From positions 1 to 30,106 of the forward strand of contig NZ_JAUSTO010000019.1 of the NCBI RefSeq assembly GCF_030812885.1: 30,106 nt of DNA. The letters are read 5' to 3'. Of this stretch, positions 1-7,600 are shown piece after piece. Both the position numbers and the translations under genes were made by a program. This DNA is from Moryella indoligenes. Its GTDB lineage: Bacteria > Bacillota > Clostridia > Lachnospirales > Lachnospiraceae. Every line of letters starts with the position of its first letter. The stretch's first letter is position 1. The notes below the pieces were generated by a model, which saw only the letters and a program-made list of their open reading frames with translations, had not been told where the DNA came from and ran no database searches.

Positions 1-437
1 TGTAAGAAAAGCTCAAGTTCTGCAAGCCTGCGCCGCTTGAGCCCCGCTATATGTCTGCCGCCCGCTCGGTCATGCGTTGGCCAGTCAGCAATAATTTCCT
101 TCCGTGTGCGCCTCCCATCAGCAACAAGTCCTTTGATGGAGCCGATATTGTAGGCATAGCTCACCAGTGCATCAAACTCTGACTGCGTCCAGTGATAGGA
201 TCTGTCGTATTTATTGACTTTGGGTTCATACTTTGCAGCGATGGACTGCGCAAGCCATCCATCAGCCTGCACCTGTGTGATCTGCATCCCCGGAGTGATG
301 TCTGCGCCTGTGATCTCCCTGTCGGCAGAAGTCGTCCCCCAGCCGATACTCCAGACCCCGGCGGCACACTGGTAGGCCTTCAGTCGGCAGCCTTCAAAGC
401 TCTTTATCAGCGCAATCCCCTTTTCTGATATGTGCAT
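1..437 (-). CDS. Phage lysozyme (endolysin), GH24 family, 3' end outside window
   Basis: Muramidase that cleaves peptidoglycan at the end of infection. I translated it from the ATG at 437, preceded by AAAGGAGA. The N-terminus (ISEKGIALIKSFEG) and the following GVWSIGWGTT block are typical of GH24 / T4-P22-type phage lysozymes, whose catalytic pattern is E-x8-D/C-x5-T. Here the residues are E15, C24 and S30, so the pattern is E-x8-C-x5-S: Cys at the second position is known in the family, while Ser for Thr is a conservative change. No signal peptide or anchor is visible, so release through the nearby holin is expected. The frame stays open to base 1, so only about 145 codons are seen and the C-terminus is missing. 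Last gene of the lysis module in this window. Confidence 0.9.
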   Translation of the reverse strand, partial: MHISEKGIALIKSFEGCRLKAYQCAAGVWSIGWGTTSADREITGADITPGMQITQVQADGWLAQSIAAKYEPKVNKYDRSYHWTQSEFDALVSYAYNIGSIKGLVADGRRTRKEIIADWPTHDRAGGRHIAGLKRRRLAELELFL

Positions 438-456
438 TGAAAGTCTCCTTTAATTA

Positions 457-530
457 AAATTTGCTTATTAAAGAAAAACGCAATTTCTTTTAATAAGGAT
501 TTCCTTAATCAAAAAAAATGCAATTCCTTT
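457..530 (-). repeat. Two imperfect 34-bp direct repeats in the lysozyme leader
   Basis: Copies at 457-490 and 497-530 agree at 26 of 34 positions and start 40 bp apart. Both are A/T-rich and contain a TTGCRT core when read on the minus strand. They fill the space between the terminator at 543-566 and the lysozyme ribosome-binding site. TTGCGT followed by TTTAAT could be a weak promoter, but spacing is not ideal. They may be operators or simply a duplicated A/T-rich leader. Confidence 0.5.
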
Positions 531-536
531 GAATAT

Positions 537-566
537 AAAGAAAAAGCCGCCCCGAAGGACGGCTTT
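537..566 (-). terminator. Intrinsic terminator between the 68-aa gene and lysozyme
   Basis: On the minus strand a 10-bp stem (557-566 with 543-552, one G-T pair) closes a TTCG tetraloop and is followed by TTTTTCTTT. It lies just after the stop of the 68-aa gene. Lysozyme is downstream, so it must rely on read-through or its own promoter. Confidence 0.85.
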
Positions 567-571
567 ATTAC

Positions 572-778
572 TCAGTCTCTGACTACGTTTCCATCCGGAT
601 CTGCGTGCCAACCGGAAACAATGGAAAGCTTACCGGTCTTGTCATCCCACTGCACACCCTTGTCCGGGCCCGTGTACTGCTTGAGGATGCTCATAAACTG
701 AGAGCCCTCGTACTCTCTGCTCTTCGCTGCGGTCGCAAGTCTCTTCTCGATCTCTGCAAAATTCTTAGTATTCATCAT
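572..778 (-). CDS. Small late phage protein of unknown function
   Basis: 68-aa protein beginning MMNTKNFAEIEKRL. A start at 793 is possible, but that ATG is part of the GGAGG-containing ribosome-binding site (787-791), which sits 8 nt before the ATG at 778; 778 is therefore preferred. It has a charged, probably helical N-terminal half and a Gly/Asp-rich tail (WHADPDGNVVRD). No membrane segment, signal peptide or known domain is visible. It lies between holin and lysozyme and is bracketed by two terminator hairpins (795-816 and 537-566), so its expression is probably set separately from its neighbours. The location suggests a lysis-related or cargo role, but the sequence does not show one. Confidence 0.7.
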   Translation of the reverse strand: MMNTKNFAEIEKRLATAAKSREYEGSQFMSILKQYTGPDKGVQWDDKTGKLSIVSGWHADPDGNVVRD

Positions 779-794
779 AATGTTTTCCTCCATT

Positions 795-816
795 AAAAAA
801 GCCGGCCTTCTGCCGG
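795..816 (-). terminator. Short GC hairpin with U6 tail before the 68-aa gene
   Basis: Minus strand: 5-bp stem CCGGC/GCCGG around AGAAG, then C and six T. It ends right at the ribosome-binding site of the next gene. The stem is short, so termination is probably partial. Confidence 0.55.
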
Positions 817-874
817 GATAATAGTTGTGCTGCGATAACGCCCGCAGCTGCGAGATAGAAGGATCACCTCCTCC

Positions 875-1141
875 CTACTCTGCCTTGCTCAACTGCTTTC
901 CGATCTGATTTGCGCCTGTAGCGGCAAGTCCGGACACGATTCCTACTGCTGCGGCACTGATGATGTCGTGCACCGGAAAATCAGGCATTACATTCATTCC
1001 GACAATTCCGAGCACGCAGCCCACGAGCCCGCAGATAACCGGAATCCACTTGTCATCCATAAAGCTTGCAGACTTACAAGCCATTCCGATCAAGTAGGCA
1101 ATCACCGTAATGCTTACCACTCCTGCAATTCCAAAATCCAT
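875..1141 (-). CDS. Holin, A118-like (Phage_holin_5_1 type)
   Basis: 88-aa membrane protein that should form the lysis hole in the host membrane and time the release of lysozyme. Three hydrophobic stretches are visible (about residues 4-22, 32-50 and 58-78), then a short charged tail (KQLSKAE). The DKWIPVICGLVGCVLGIVG block and the Gly/Ala-rich AAAVGIVSGLAATGANQ segment match the pattern of the Listeria A118 holin family, in which a KW-P turn precedes the second helix. Start at 1141 is supported by AAGGAGGAA. It sits directly after the XhlA-like gene and before the lysozyme end of the operon, the usual lysis-module order. Family assignment is from remembered pattern, not a search. Confidence 0.85.
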   Translation of the reverse strand: MDFGIAGVVSITVIAYLIGMACKSASFMDDKWIPVICGLVGCVLGIVGMNVMPDFPVHDIISAAAVGIVSGLAATGANQIGKQLSKAE

Positions 1142-1155
1142 AGTCTTCCTCCTTC

Positions 1156-1473
1156 CTAATGAATAACATTTGCTAAACTCTGTATTACTACAACCACTAA
1201 CCCGCCGACTATCGCCGTCACCAGCGTGGTCAATGCGGATTGTGTGACTGTCCCCAAAATCTTCCCCGGCTTACCCTCAAGGCACTTCAGCCTCTCTGAT
1301 TGATCGGTCATGGCTGTAAGCATCTGCTCCATGTTGATGGAGAGCTTCTGCACCGCCATGGCGATCTCGCGGATCTGCTTGCCGTGCTCCTCGACAACAT
1401 CCATACGGTGCTTAAGGCTGCCTATTTCATGATCGTGAGCTGTAAGCCTTGCTACAATCTCTTCGTCTGTCAC
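1156..1473 (-). CDS. xhlA: XhlA-like haemolysin / lysis accessory protein
   Basis: 105-aa protein with a soluble helical N-terminal part (about residues 1-65, heptad-like, rich in Glu, Lys and His) and one C-terminal transmembrane helix (about 80-98, GLVVVVIQSL). This is the architecture of PBSX XhlA, which associates with the membrane and works with the holin and endolysin in lysis. It is immediately upstream of the holin gene with a 14-bp gap. Cys64 is the only cysteine. The call rests on architecture and position; a different short tail-linked membrane protein is the main alternative. Confidence 0.75.
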   Translation of the reverse strand: MTDEEIVARLTAHDHEIGSLKHRMDVVEEHGKQIREIAMAVQKLSINMEQMLTAMTDQSERLKCLEGKPGKILGTVTQSALTTLVTAIVGGLVVVVIQSLANVIH

Positions 1474-1488
1474 GCGGCAAGCCCTCCT

Positions 1489-2475
1489 TTATTGAACAAA
1501 CTCTATTCTTGAAATACCGGTTTCCCAGTCAACGCTATTGGAATTCCAGCGCCTGAATGTAACACTTAATTCATCTACACCAAGCGCATATTGTCCGTTT
1601 TTTCCACTCACATCCAACTCAGCGGTAAAATATTGTGTACCGCGTTGATCGCCTTGGCTGAAAACTGACTCACTATCAACATATTCAAAAGTTGTTTTAT
1701 TAAACAACACGACTCTCATATAAAAATCATTAAAAACACCAATGTCGTTTTTATTTAAATCGCGTGATACTGCATATGCCGTTATTCGTATTTTTTTTAG
1801 AGGTGAAACATCCACCGTCGGCGTAAAATACAGGGGGGTTCCGTCCAAATAAAAATTATATCTATTATCTCGGTAATGTCCGCTGAATTTCCACGAACGT
1901 CCCCAGTCTGTCAGATTAGTTTTCTTCGCCACCCCCGAAAGCATTATTCCATCGAAGGTGGCACCATTAAAAGCCACGCCACCGTACCTTTGCTTGGCAA
2001 TGTAGTCGATCTGCGATTTATTGAGCACAATTTCCGGATATCCTGAACCGGTTTTAGTGCGATAGGCTCCAAAAGGTATGCGCACCAATCCAACACTTGT
2101 TGACGATGCGACGGACACAGCATTGGTCTGACTGGCTCTATCTTCTAACGTTCCGGTTCTCTTTGCGCCGTTCACCCATGCGGTTCGGTTCTTAATAATA
2201 TCCCCAACCGCAGCATTAGCACTCGTTTGTGAAGCGAGGCTATTAGCTGTCACATTCCCACTACCGTTGTGATAACCGGCAGGGATAGTGTATGAGCCCC
2301 CGCAGTTTAAAGAAGCAGTCTTTGCGCCGTTATTTACCATCGTTCCGGTTTGAAGCTCATCGCTGTCCTTGCCTCCGAAGGTTTTGCCTGCAAGCACGTC
2401 ACTCTTCATAGCAGTCGCAGCATCACAGTCAACACCACCGCCACCTCCGGATTTAAGTAATAATGCCTCAGCCAT
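1489..2475 (-). CDS. Tail fibre / receptor-binding tip protein
   Basis: 328-aa protein. Residues 9-16 are a Gly-rich linker (SGGGGGVD). Residues about 28-110 hold the repeated fibre motif seen in many clostridial prophage fibres (GTMVNNGAKT, then GSYTIPAGYHNGSG, then a second AWVNGAKRTGTL). The C-terminal 170 residues are beta-rich, aromatic and asparagine-rich, as expected for a receptor-binding tip. The ATG overlaps the stop of the upstream fibre gene by 8 bp (ATGGCTGA), so the two are translationally coupled. The DNA of the C-terminal third (about 1489-1960) is visibly more A/T-rich than the N-terminal part, consistent with exchange of the receptor-binding end. No catalytic motif is seen. 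Confidence 0.75.
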   Translation of the reverse strand: MAEALLLKSGGGGGVDCDAATAMKSDVLAGKTFGGKDSDELQTGTMVNNGAKTASLNCGGSYTIPAGYHNGSGNVTANSLASQTSANAAVGDIIKNRTAWVNGAKRTGTLEDRASQTNAVSVASSTSVGLVRIPFGAYRTKTGSGYPEIVLNKSQIDYIAKQRYGGVAFNGATFDGIMLSGVAKKTNLTDWGRSWKFSGHYRDNRYNFYLDGTPLYFTPTVDVSPLKKIRITAYAVSRDLNKNDIGVFNDFYMRVVLFNKTTFEYVDSESVFSQGDQRGTQYFTAELDVSGKNGQYALGVDELSVTFRRWNSNSVDWETGISRIEFVQ

Positions 2476-3535
2476 AAAAATTCACCTCCTCCAGTTTTTC
2501 CCCTCTTACAAGAATCGTAAAATCATTAGAAGGTTTCTTACTGTAGCAATACAAAGTCAAAGTGTCTTTTCCCGTTTCAATCTTATCGACATTTCCGTAA
2601 GCCTTGCTTTGAGCTCTTACAACAGCAGGAGCCGAAGAAGTCTCAATGTGTAAACTAATGATAGGGCTGAAGTCTTCACGCATACCTTTGAGACTTACAG
2701 TCTGCTTATATGGTGCTTCATTACTCCATCCGGAAACTGGGATTTCTACTGTTTTCACCTCAACATATTTTTGCATTTGTTCAATAATCCTAATAAACAA
2801 ATCTGCGTCAGCTTGACTCTCACTAAGCAAGTATTTGACTCTTCTATAAAGATTTGCCCCGGCAGGAACGAACTCCCAGTGCGATGGTGTCCAAGGTTCC
2901 CCCCCGTTGATGTCAGACTCACAAATATACGTCACTCCATCTCTGGTACAAGCTTCACCTTTGGCATAACTCTTCTTACTGTCATACTTATCTGCTGCAC
3001 TGATTAACTTTCTAATTTCTGCAATATTATCTTTCAGATTTACAGCCTCTTTGATTTTTTCATCCCGAATTTCCAGCTCATAATCTAATGATGTTCGAGA
3101 TACGAGGGCGCTTGTATCAACATTGACTTCTATATTCCCTTGTCCCGATATTTGAATCGTTGCCCAAAAGTTAAAGACAAAGTCTCCAGATTCTGTAGTT
3201 GAAGGAACAACGACACCCGATTCATCCTGATAGATAGCAATTAAAGCTTCTGTCCCTTCAACAGCTCCCCAGATTCCGATCTGATTGATCGTATAGCTCT
3301 GAGGTGTATTAAGACTTGTCACTTGAACTCTGATCTTGACCCCGCTTGCAATCTCCTTTTTTTCAATGATCTGAGCTATCTTTTTCTGAGACTTAAGCCC
3401 TGTTTGTTCCATCAAGAGCGCATTTGAAGCCGTCCCCATTCCAACAGCGGCTCGTGTGATTGTTAGAACTTTTCCGTTGAGGCACTTCTTAATCAATTCC
3501 TTTCCGGGATTTGTTATAACTGAATTTTCCCACAT
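2468..3535 (-). CDS. Tail-collar fibre protein (P2 gpH-like N-terminus) with carbohydrate-binding-like module
   Basis: 355-aa fibre subunit that should link the baseplate to the cell-binding parts. Residues 1-140 resemble the phage tail-collar fibre domain (ITNPGKELIKKCLNG start, then INQIGIWG and NFWATIQIS). Residues 145-180 are charged and helical. Residues 184-223 (from YDSKKSYAKGEAC to PWTPSHWEFV) look like a carbohydrate-binding module of the CBM5/12 type, with the usual aromatic residues and two cysteines (196 and 205). The C-terminus is beta-rich. AAGGAG precedes the ATG. It follows gpI, as gene H does in P2, and overlaps the tip-protein gene. Confidence 0.8.
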   Translation of the reverse strand: MWENSVITNPGKELIKKCLNGKVLTITRAAVGMGTASNALLMEQTGLKSQKKIAQIIEKKEIASGVKIRVQVTSLNTPQSYTINQIGIWGAVEGTEALIAIYQDESGVVVPSTTESGDFVFNFWATIQISGQGNIEVNVDTSALVSRTSLDYELEIRDEKIKEAVNLKDNIAEIRKLISAADKYDSKKSYAKGEACTRDGVTYICESDINGGEPWTPSHWEFVPAGANLYRRVKYLLSESQADADLFIRIIEQMQKYVEVKTVEIPVSGWSNEAPYKQTVSLKGMREDFSPIISLHIETSSAPAVVRAQSKAYGNVDKIETGKDTLTLYCYSKKPSNDFTILVRGEKLEEVNFYG

Positions 3536-3545
3536 ATCGATCTCC

Positions 3546-4118
3546 TTATACTCGGTTTACAGTAATACCATCTTCAATGATCTCCATTGCAAGGTTCGCA
3601 GATGCTGCATAAAGCATTGTTCTCCCAGATTGCGCAAATTCCACTCGGTCTAATACAGACGATTTTCTCTTTACATTATCAATAATGCTCCTGAATTCCG
3701 ATAAAAGTTCTTTAGAATCAAGAGCATAATTTGTTCGTATGTAAAAATGATGCGGGTCTCCACTGTATTTCGGGCGCTCTATAATATTCCCGCCTTCAAA
3801 AAGAATATCAATGACCTGTTGAAGCGAAGCATTCGTTCCCGCCTGCATTCTCCAAAGTATTGAACCCTTTAAAAGTTCCCTTTTCTTTTCAATATCTAAG
3901 GTCTCTTTGTAATATGGCGCTCGTAATTCAAGGGCGAGATAATCTAAAACGTCTTCAGGCGTAGAGTTTATATCTGAAAGCAAATGTATCTTTTGTAGGC
4001 ATGTCAGCATTCCCCGCATTCCCATTTTCAGGCAATATGAAAAAGCAATCCAGTCCGGAGATTCTTTGAAGATTGATGGAAGAAGATCTAAAATCTCTCC
4101 ATCTTCGTATTTAATCAT
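3546..4118 (-). CDS. Baseplate protein, P2 gpI family
   Basis: 190-aa baseplate wedge component. The block DVLDYLALELRAPYY...IEKKRELLKGSILWRMQAGT is the signature region of the P2 tail protein I family (Tail_P2_I). I chose the ATG at 4118 rather than the upstream one at 4133: it gives the same 8-bp stop/start overlap (ATGATTAA) with gene J as other pairs in this operon, and a G-rich ribosome-binding site lies just before it. It sits between J and the collar fibre, the P2 order J-I-H. Confidence 0.85.
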   Translation of the reverse strand: MIKYEDGEILDLLPSIFKESPDWIAFSYCLKMGMRGMLTCLQKIHLLSDINSTPEDVLDYLALELRAPYYKETLDIEKKRELLKGSILWRMQAGTNASLQQVIDILFEGGNIIERPKYSGDPHHFYIRTNYALDSKELLSEFRSIIDNVKRKSSVLDRVEFAQSGRTMLYAASANLAMEIIEDGITVNRV

Positions 4119-5274
4119 CTTCCAGCCCCCCATAAGTCACAGATTTTGTACGGAGCCTTGCGCAGTACCCATCCTTCACTACTGCATATTCTGGTGATTT
4201 GATAACCACTCTTTTAGCGCCCGCATTTTTGATGAACTTTATTAGCTCGTCCGGGTTAATGTCCCTTCCTATTGCAGACTGTTGCCATTTAATGTAAGAG
4301 CTGATTGCGGCGTCTATAGTCTTCTGAATCGTTTCCGCCTTAGAAGTATCACTCTTTCCAATATAATAGGTAAGGTTTACATCAAATTGTATCTGATCGG
4401 GCGCACTAACAGCGATCTCATCAGTTAACGGTTTGATTGTCGGGTCACTGATGTACTTCTGCAAGCTGCTAATGTATTCCTCGTTTGGAATTTCACCGCC
4501 AGCAGTCAGCACTTTGATAGAAATTTCCCCAGCAGATGGAACCATTACTTGTATGTCGGCCATAGCGGGATCATATTTTCTAGCATGGAATTTATAAGAG
4601 TCTTCCGAACCAGCTGTAGAATATGCGTCAGGAGCGAGGAATATACGCTCTCTTAGCTCTTCGTCCGTTTCAATATCTCTTCCGTTGGCAGAAGGAGTTA
4701 CATTGCTTACAGCATCTACAAAAGGAATGCGGGTCTCCATAGCCTTGATCTCTCCGGCTTGATAGATATTTCCAGAAGTACCGGTTTTGCTGCAAACAGC
4801 AGGGACGTCCACATGCAAGTTTCCGGCATCGATCTCCATATATTCTGTCGTAGAAAAGAAAACACCATCACCCGCCGTTGCCCGGCTCCCCTTTGGGATG
4901 ATGATTGCATTCTCTCTAGGCTCATTAATAGAAAACCTTAAAGTAACCGTAGACGCTGCCGCGGGAAGTCTTGAAATTCCTTTAAATGTTCCAAGGTTTT
5001 CAAGGAACCCCCCAATGGAATATTTCAACAGATTCATTTTCCCGGCAGAATCAACCATTTCAAAACCATGGAATAGATAATATGCAGCAACCTGAATCAT
5101 GAGTCTTCTCTCATCTGCTTCTCCAAGAGTAATGGTTTCCCCTGTCACTTCCTTTCGTTTTTCAAGGAACCAATCAATCATTTGGTTGAGCAGCTTTTTT
5201 TGACCATCAACCGCATATTCTCCTATAAATGAAATATCTGGATAGTCATAAATGGTTTTCATTGAATCACCCAT
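4111..5274 (-). CDS. Baseplate assembly protein, P2 gpJ family
   Basis: 387-aa baseplate wedge protein (Baseplate_J type). Residues about 85-200 form the beta-rich central part (SRLPAAASTVTLRF...IPKGSRATAGDGVFFST), followed by the conserved ETDEELRERIF motif near 200 and a segment, SEDSYKFHARKYDPAMADIQV, that matches the usual 'Y...A...DP.I..V' region. It overlaps the upstream gp25-like gene by 8 bp (ATGGGTGA). A second ATG five codons later (MKTIYDYPD) is a possible start; the first is kept because it is coupled to the upstream stop and has GGAGG about 12 nt before it. Length is slightly above P2 J. Confidence 0.9.
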   Translation of the reverse strand: MGDSMKTIYDYPDISFIGEYAVDGQKKLLNQMIDWFLEKRKEVTGETITLGEADERRLMIQVAAYYLFHGFEMVDSAGKMNLLKYSIGGFLENLGTFKGISRLPAAASTVTLRFSINEPRENAIIIPKGSRATAGDGVFFSTTEYMEIDAGNLHVDVPAVCSKTGTSGNIYQAGEIKAMETRIPFVDAVSNVTPSANGRDIETDEELRERIFLAPDAYSTAGSEDSYKFHARKYDPAMADIQVMVPSAGEISIKVLTAGGEIPNEEYISSLQKYISDPTIKPLTDEIAVSAPDQIQFDVNLTYYIGKSDTSKAETIQKTIDAAISSYIKWQQSAIGRDINPDELIKFIKNAGAKRVVIKSPEYAVVKDGYCARLRTKSVTYGGLEDD

Positions 5275-5566
5275 TGTCTTCTGTTTCCTCCATTCTGACC
5301 GTCACTGTGACCTTCCCATCTGAATCATATTGAAAACTCACTTCATCAATAGCTATTCTCGGCTCAAAGCGGTCGGCTTTTGTAACTAGTTCTGTCACAT
5401 AATCGTTTTCAAGCTCTGGTGCCGTTTTCGACACCCCGGCCCAAGACAGGCCCAATTCCCTAGAAAGTGGAATTGTCCCTTCCGGAATCTTTGTTATATT
5501 TCTCAGGCATTCAACGGCGTCTCTCTCTTCAACATCTTCTTCCACCTCATCAAACCGAAGCTGCAT
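5267..5566 (-). CDS. Baseplate wedge protein, gp25 / P2 gpW family
   Basis: 99-aa protein with the compact lysozyme-like gp25 fold expected. Supporting blocks are the IPLSRELGLSW segment (IPL-REFG-type motif), KADRFEPRI near the middle, and the C-terminal beta strand pair around DGKVTVTVRMEE. In T4 gp25 and P2 gpW this protein links the sheath to the wedge. Start is preceded by AAGGAGG. It lies between gpU and gpJ and overlaps the latter. The N-terminus is very acidic (DEVEEDVEERD). Confidence 0.85.
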   Translation of the reverse strand: MQLRFDEVEEDVEERDAVECLRNITKIPEGTIPLSRELGLSWAGVSKTAPELENDYVTELVTKADRFEPRIAIDEVSFQYDSDGKVTVTVRMEETEDNG

Positions 5567-5575
5567 ATTGCCTCC

Positions 5576-5971
5576 TTAATTGTATTCCGTCATAGTAACG
5601 TCCAATTTCAAAGAATATATCTTTCCACGTTTCATTATTACGTCATAGTGAGAGGATAGTTCCGTAATGATTCCATGATGTAAAATACATTTCCCGCCAA
5701 CAATAAGCGGGGCAACAATCCCGTGTTGCGCCGCGTCTTGCAGACGTCTTTCTACCTTCAGTGGTTTACGGCAATACATTGCGTCAAGCTCAATTGTGAA
5801 CGTAACCTTCTCAAGATCGGGGCCCACAAACTCAACCTTCGGTTTTCTCCCTAACAAATTGTGAACATTGGTTCTGATTGGATAGGTCTTTGACATTTCT
5901 TTGAACGTCAAAATTCTATGATCTGATGTTTGAAATTTAATGATAGAACCCCAGTTTCCAATCTTTGACAT
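5576..5971 (-). CDS. Tail protein, P2 gpU family
   Basis: 131-aa tail protein of the gpU type. Visible family features are the N-terminal beta strand and TF...MSKTYPIRTNVHNLLGRKPKVEFVGPDLEKVTF, the segment around YCRKPLKVERRLQDAAQHG, and the final beta hairpin with a TMTEY ending, where the family often ends in L-EY. AAGGTGTGAT precedes the ATG. P2 gpU is needed for tail completion near the tape measure; here it sits between the V-like spike and the gp25 gene. Confidence 0.8.
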   Translation of the reverse strand: MSKIGNWGSIIKFQTSDHRILTFKEMSKTYPIRTNVHNLLGRKPKVEFVGPDLEKVTFTIELDAMYCRKPLKVERRLQDAAQHGIVAPLIVGGKCILHHGIITELSSHYDVIMKRGKIYSLKLDVTMTEYN

Positions 5972-5972
5972 A

Positions 5973-6323
5973 TCACACCTTCTTCTCTACCGCAGAAACG
6001 CGCTGTTCTAATGCAGAAATTTTTGAAAGGATTCCCCCAATGCTCCCACCGCCTGCAATGTTAAATGATAGGTCAGTTCCCGTTGCACCAAGCATTACCG
6101 ATTCCGGGTCAACGCGCCCTAGAACTACTCCATCCACTTCTGCGCCGGACATGTGAACCACCAAAACACAATCATCCTTCTTTAAGGTCTGTGCCGCACC
6201 AAAAGGCGCTAACACCGGAAGCATTTGTGTTGTTTCACCATTCCTGTGTGGGTAAAAAATTGACGCAGAATTATTTTCCGCATCATAAGAAGAAACATAA
6301 CCGCATCTGATTTCTGTTCCCAT
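5973..6323 (-). CDS. Baseplate spike protein, gpV-like, short form
   Basis: 116-aa protein. The N-terminal 75 residues have the beta-strand pattern of the gpV OB-fold (IRCGYVSSYDAENNSASIFYP, then MLPVLAPFGAAQTLKKDDCVLVVHMSG, then GVVLG). A Gly-rich turn follows (AGGGSIGG), then a short coiled coil (ILSKISALEQRVSAVEKKV). It lacks the long beta-helix and iron-binding tip of P2 gpV, so another protein may form the tip. A TTG at 6341 would lengthen the frame by six codons but has no ribosome-binding site. The ATG at 6323 follows AGGATGTGAGG and sits 4 bp downstream of the gpD stop codon. Confidence 0.75.
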   Translation of the reverse strand: MGTEIRCGYVSSYDAENNSASIFYPHRNGETTQMLPVLAPFGAAQTLKKDDCVLVVHMSGAEVDGVVLGRVDPESVMLGATGTDLSFNIAGGGSIGGILSKISALEQRVSAVEKKV

Positions 6324-6327
6324 AGCC

Positions 6328-7374
6328 TCACATCCTATCAAATATCTTGTATCCCTCTACCGACATACTTTCACCGCTTTGGGATAATGAGTGCGTTACA
6401 GAAGAGGTGTAATATTTCCCGTCACACCGTCCCATACCCAACACTTCAAAATTATCTGTAGCAAATAAGTTCACATTTGCCATAGCAGTAAAACTCATTG
6501 TGACTGCCTTCTCATTTTCTGAATTGATTCTTGCAGCAGCCTTCCGTCTTGCATCATCTTCCGAATCTGCTTTTTCTGACATGTACAGTATTCGAGGACC
6601 TTCTCCAACCAAAATGTCAATTGTTTTTGGGATCGGATTCCCGTTTTTATCTTTCTTATCTGTTTGGGCCTTTGTGGCCGGATTTGTGTAGGCTAAATGT
6701 GCCCCCGTATAAGTACCCGTCAATGTGGTATTCCAATCAAAGCTTTCAAAATCCGTCTTTGTAAAAACCTTTTTTACACCACGCGGCTCATATATCTTCT
6801 TATCAAAGATAACCAGTCCCTTCTTGTACACCTTGATGTTTAAGCCGTTATCCTCACAGAGTTTATACAGAAAATCGCTGTCAGTTTGATTATCCTGCGC
6901 TATTTTTTCCAACACAGGAGTGTCTCCATACCAAAACAGCGTTTCCATGCCATACTCTGACATCTTTTCCTCGGCAATCTGCTTAACTGTAGATTGTTCC
7001 CAGGTCTTTGACTTGGGGACGGTTAGGAAGTCCGTACTAGCTGGAATAGAAACCCCCTTGATCGTACATTGATATGGTGCGCCGGAATAACTAATATCGT
7101 CTATAGTAAAGTTCCCGCAGTGATATTTCAGTGCCGCAGCTCCAAGATGTTCCCAGCTTTCAAAATACATTGTGACATCAAGATCATGTTCTTTTTCCGG
7201 TATGAATTCCTTCATAAGCCAATCAGCATTCCTGTCGCAAAAAACAACACTGATCTCGTCCGAACGCCCTTTGTCGTTGTCTGTATAACTTATGCTTTCA
7301 ACTCTTGCAGAAAGTCCGACCTCTTTCCCGTCATACAAAATTTCGGCTAGTACCCTCCTTGCTCTACCTTCCAT
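6328..7374 (-). CDS. Tail hub / late control protein, P2 gpD family
   Basis: 348-aa baseplate hub protein, equivalent to T4 gp27 and P2 gpD. Family features include the early beta domain (SISYTDNDKGRSDEISVVFCDR), the region TVKQIAEEKMSEYGM that matches 'IA...A...GL', QTDSDFLYKLCEDNGLNIKVYKKGLVIFD (the well conserved D-DFL-RLA-E-G segment), and ARRKAAARINSENEKAVTMSF. It overlaps the gpX gene by 11 bp. The hub holds the spike (gpV-like gene downstream) and is where the tape measure ends. Confidence 0.9.
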   Translation of the reverse strand: MEGRARRVLAEILYDGKEVGLSARVESISYTDNDKGRSDEISVVFCDRNADWLMKEFIPEKEHDLDVTMYFESWEHLGAAALKYHCGNFTIDDISYSGAPYQCTIKGVSIPASTDFLTVPKSKTWEQSTVKQIAEEKMSEYGMETLFWYGDTPVLEKIAQDNQTDSDFLYKLCEDNGLNIKVYKKGLVIFDKKIYEPRGVKKVFTKTDFESFDWNTTLTGTYTGAHLAYTNPATKAQTDKKDKNGNPIPKTIDILVGEGPRILYMSEKADSEDDARRKAAARINSENEKAVTMSFTAMANVNLFATDNFEVLGMGRCDGKYYTSSVTHSLSQSGESMSVEGYKIFDRM

Positions 7375-7600
7375 TCAGCACCGACCTCCATGCGGGATAA
7401 TCAGAAAGCGCCTCCTGTTTATCAGAAAGCGCCTCCTTGTCCGGGATATTAAGTTCTATGCCGGCGGGAAAGACCATGTAATCCAGCACATTCATGTTGG
7501 CTCCCATGAGCTGAGCACACATAAATTCATCACCATAGCATTTATATGCCGCCATGTCCCACGTGTCACCGCTGATTGTTACGTACTTTTTCATCATCAA
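7364..7600 (-). CDS. Tail protein X (gpX / LysM-like)
   Basis: 78-aa protein whose first 55 residues follow the LysM-like gpX pattern (GDTWDMAAYKCYGDEFMCAQLMGAN, then VFPAGIELNIP). The family binds at the tail tip between tape measure and hub. Its start overlaps the tape-measure stop (ATGA). After the LysM part there is an in-frame 21-bp tandem duplication giving EALSDKQ followed by EALSDYP, then a short C-terminus (AWRSVLNGR). Confidence 0.85.
   Translation of the reverse strand: MMMKKYVTISGDTWDMAAYKCYGDEFMCAQLMGANMNVLDYMVFPAGIELNIPDKEALSDKQEALSDYPAWRSVLNGR
7400..7441. repeat. 21-bp in-frame tandem duplication inside gene X
   Basis: The unit starting ATCAGAAAGCGCCTCC occurs at 7400 and again at 7421, with 16 identical bases at the start of each copy. 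It adds seven residues without shifting the frame. Confidence 0.9.
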
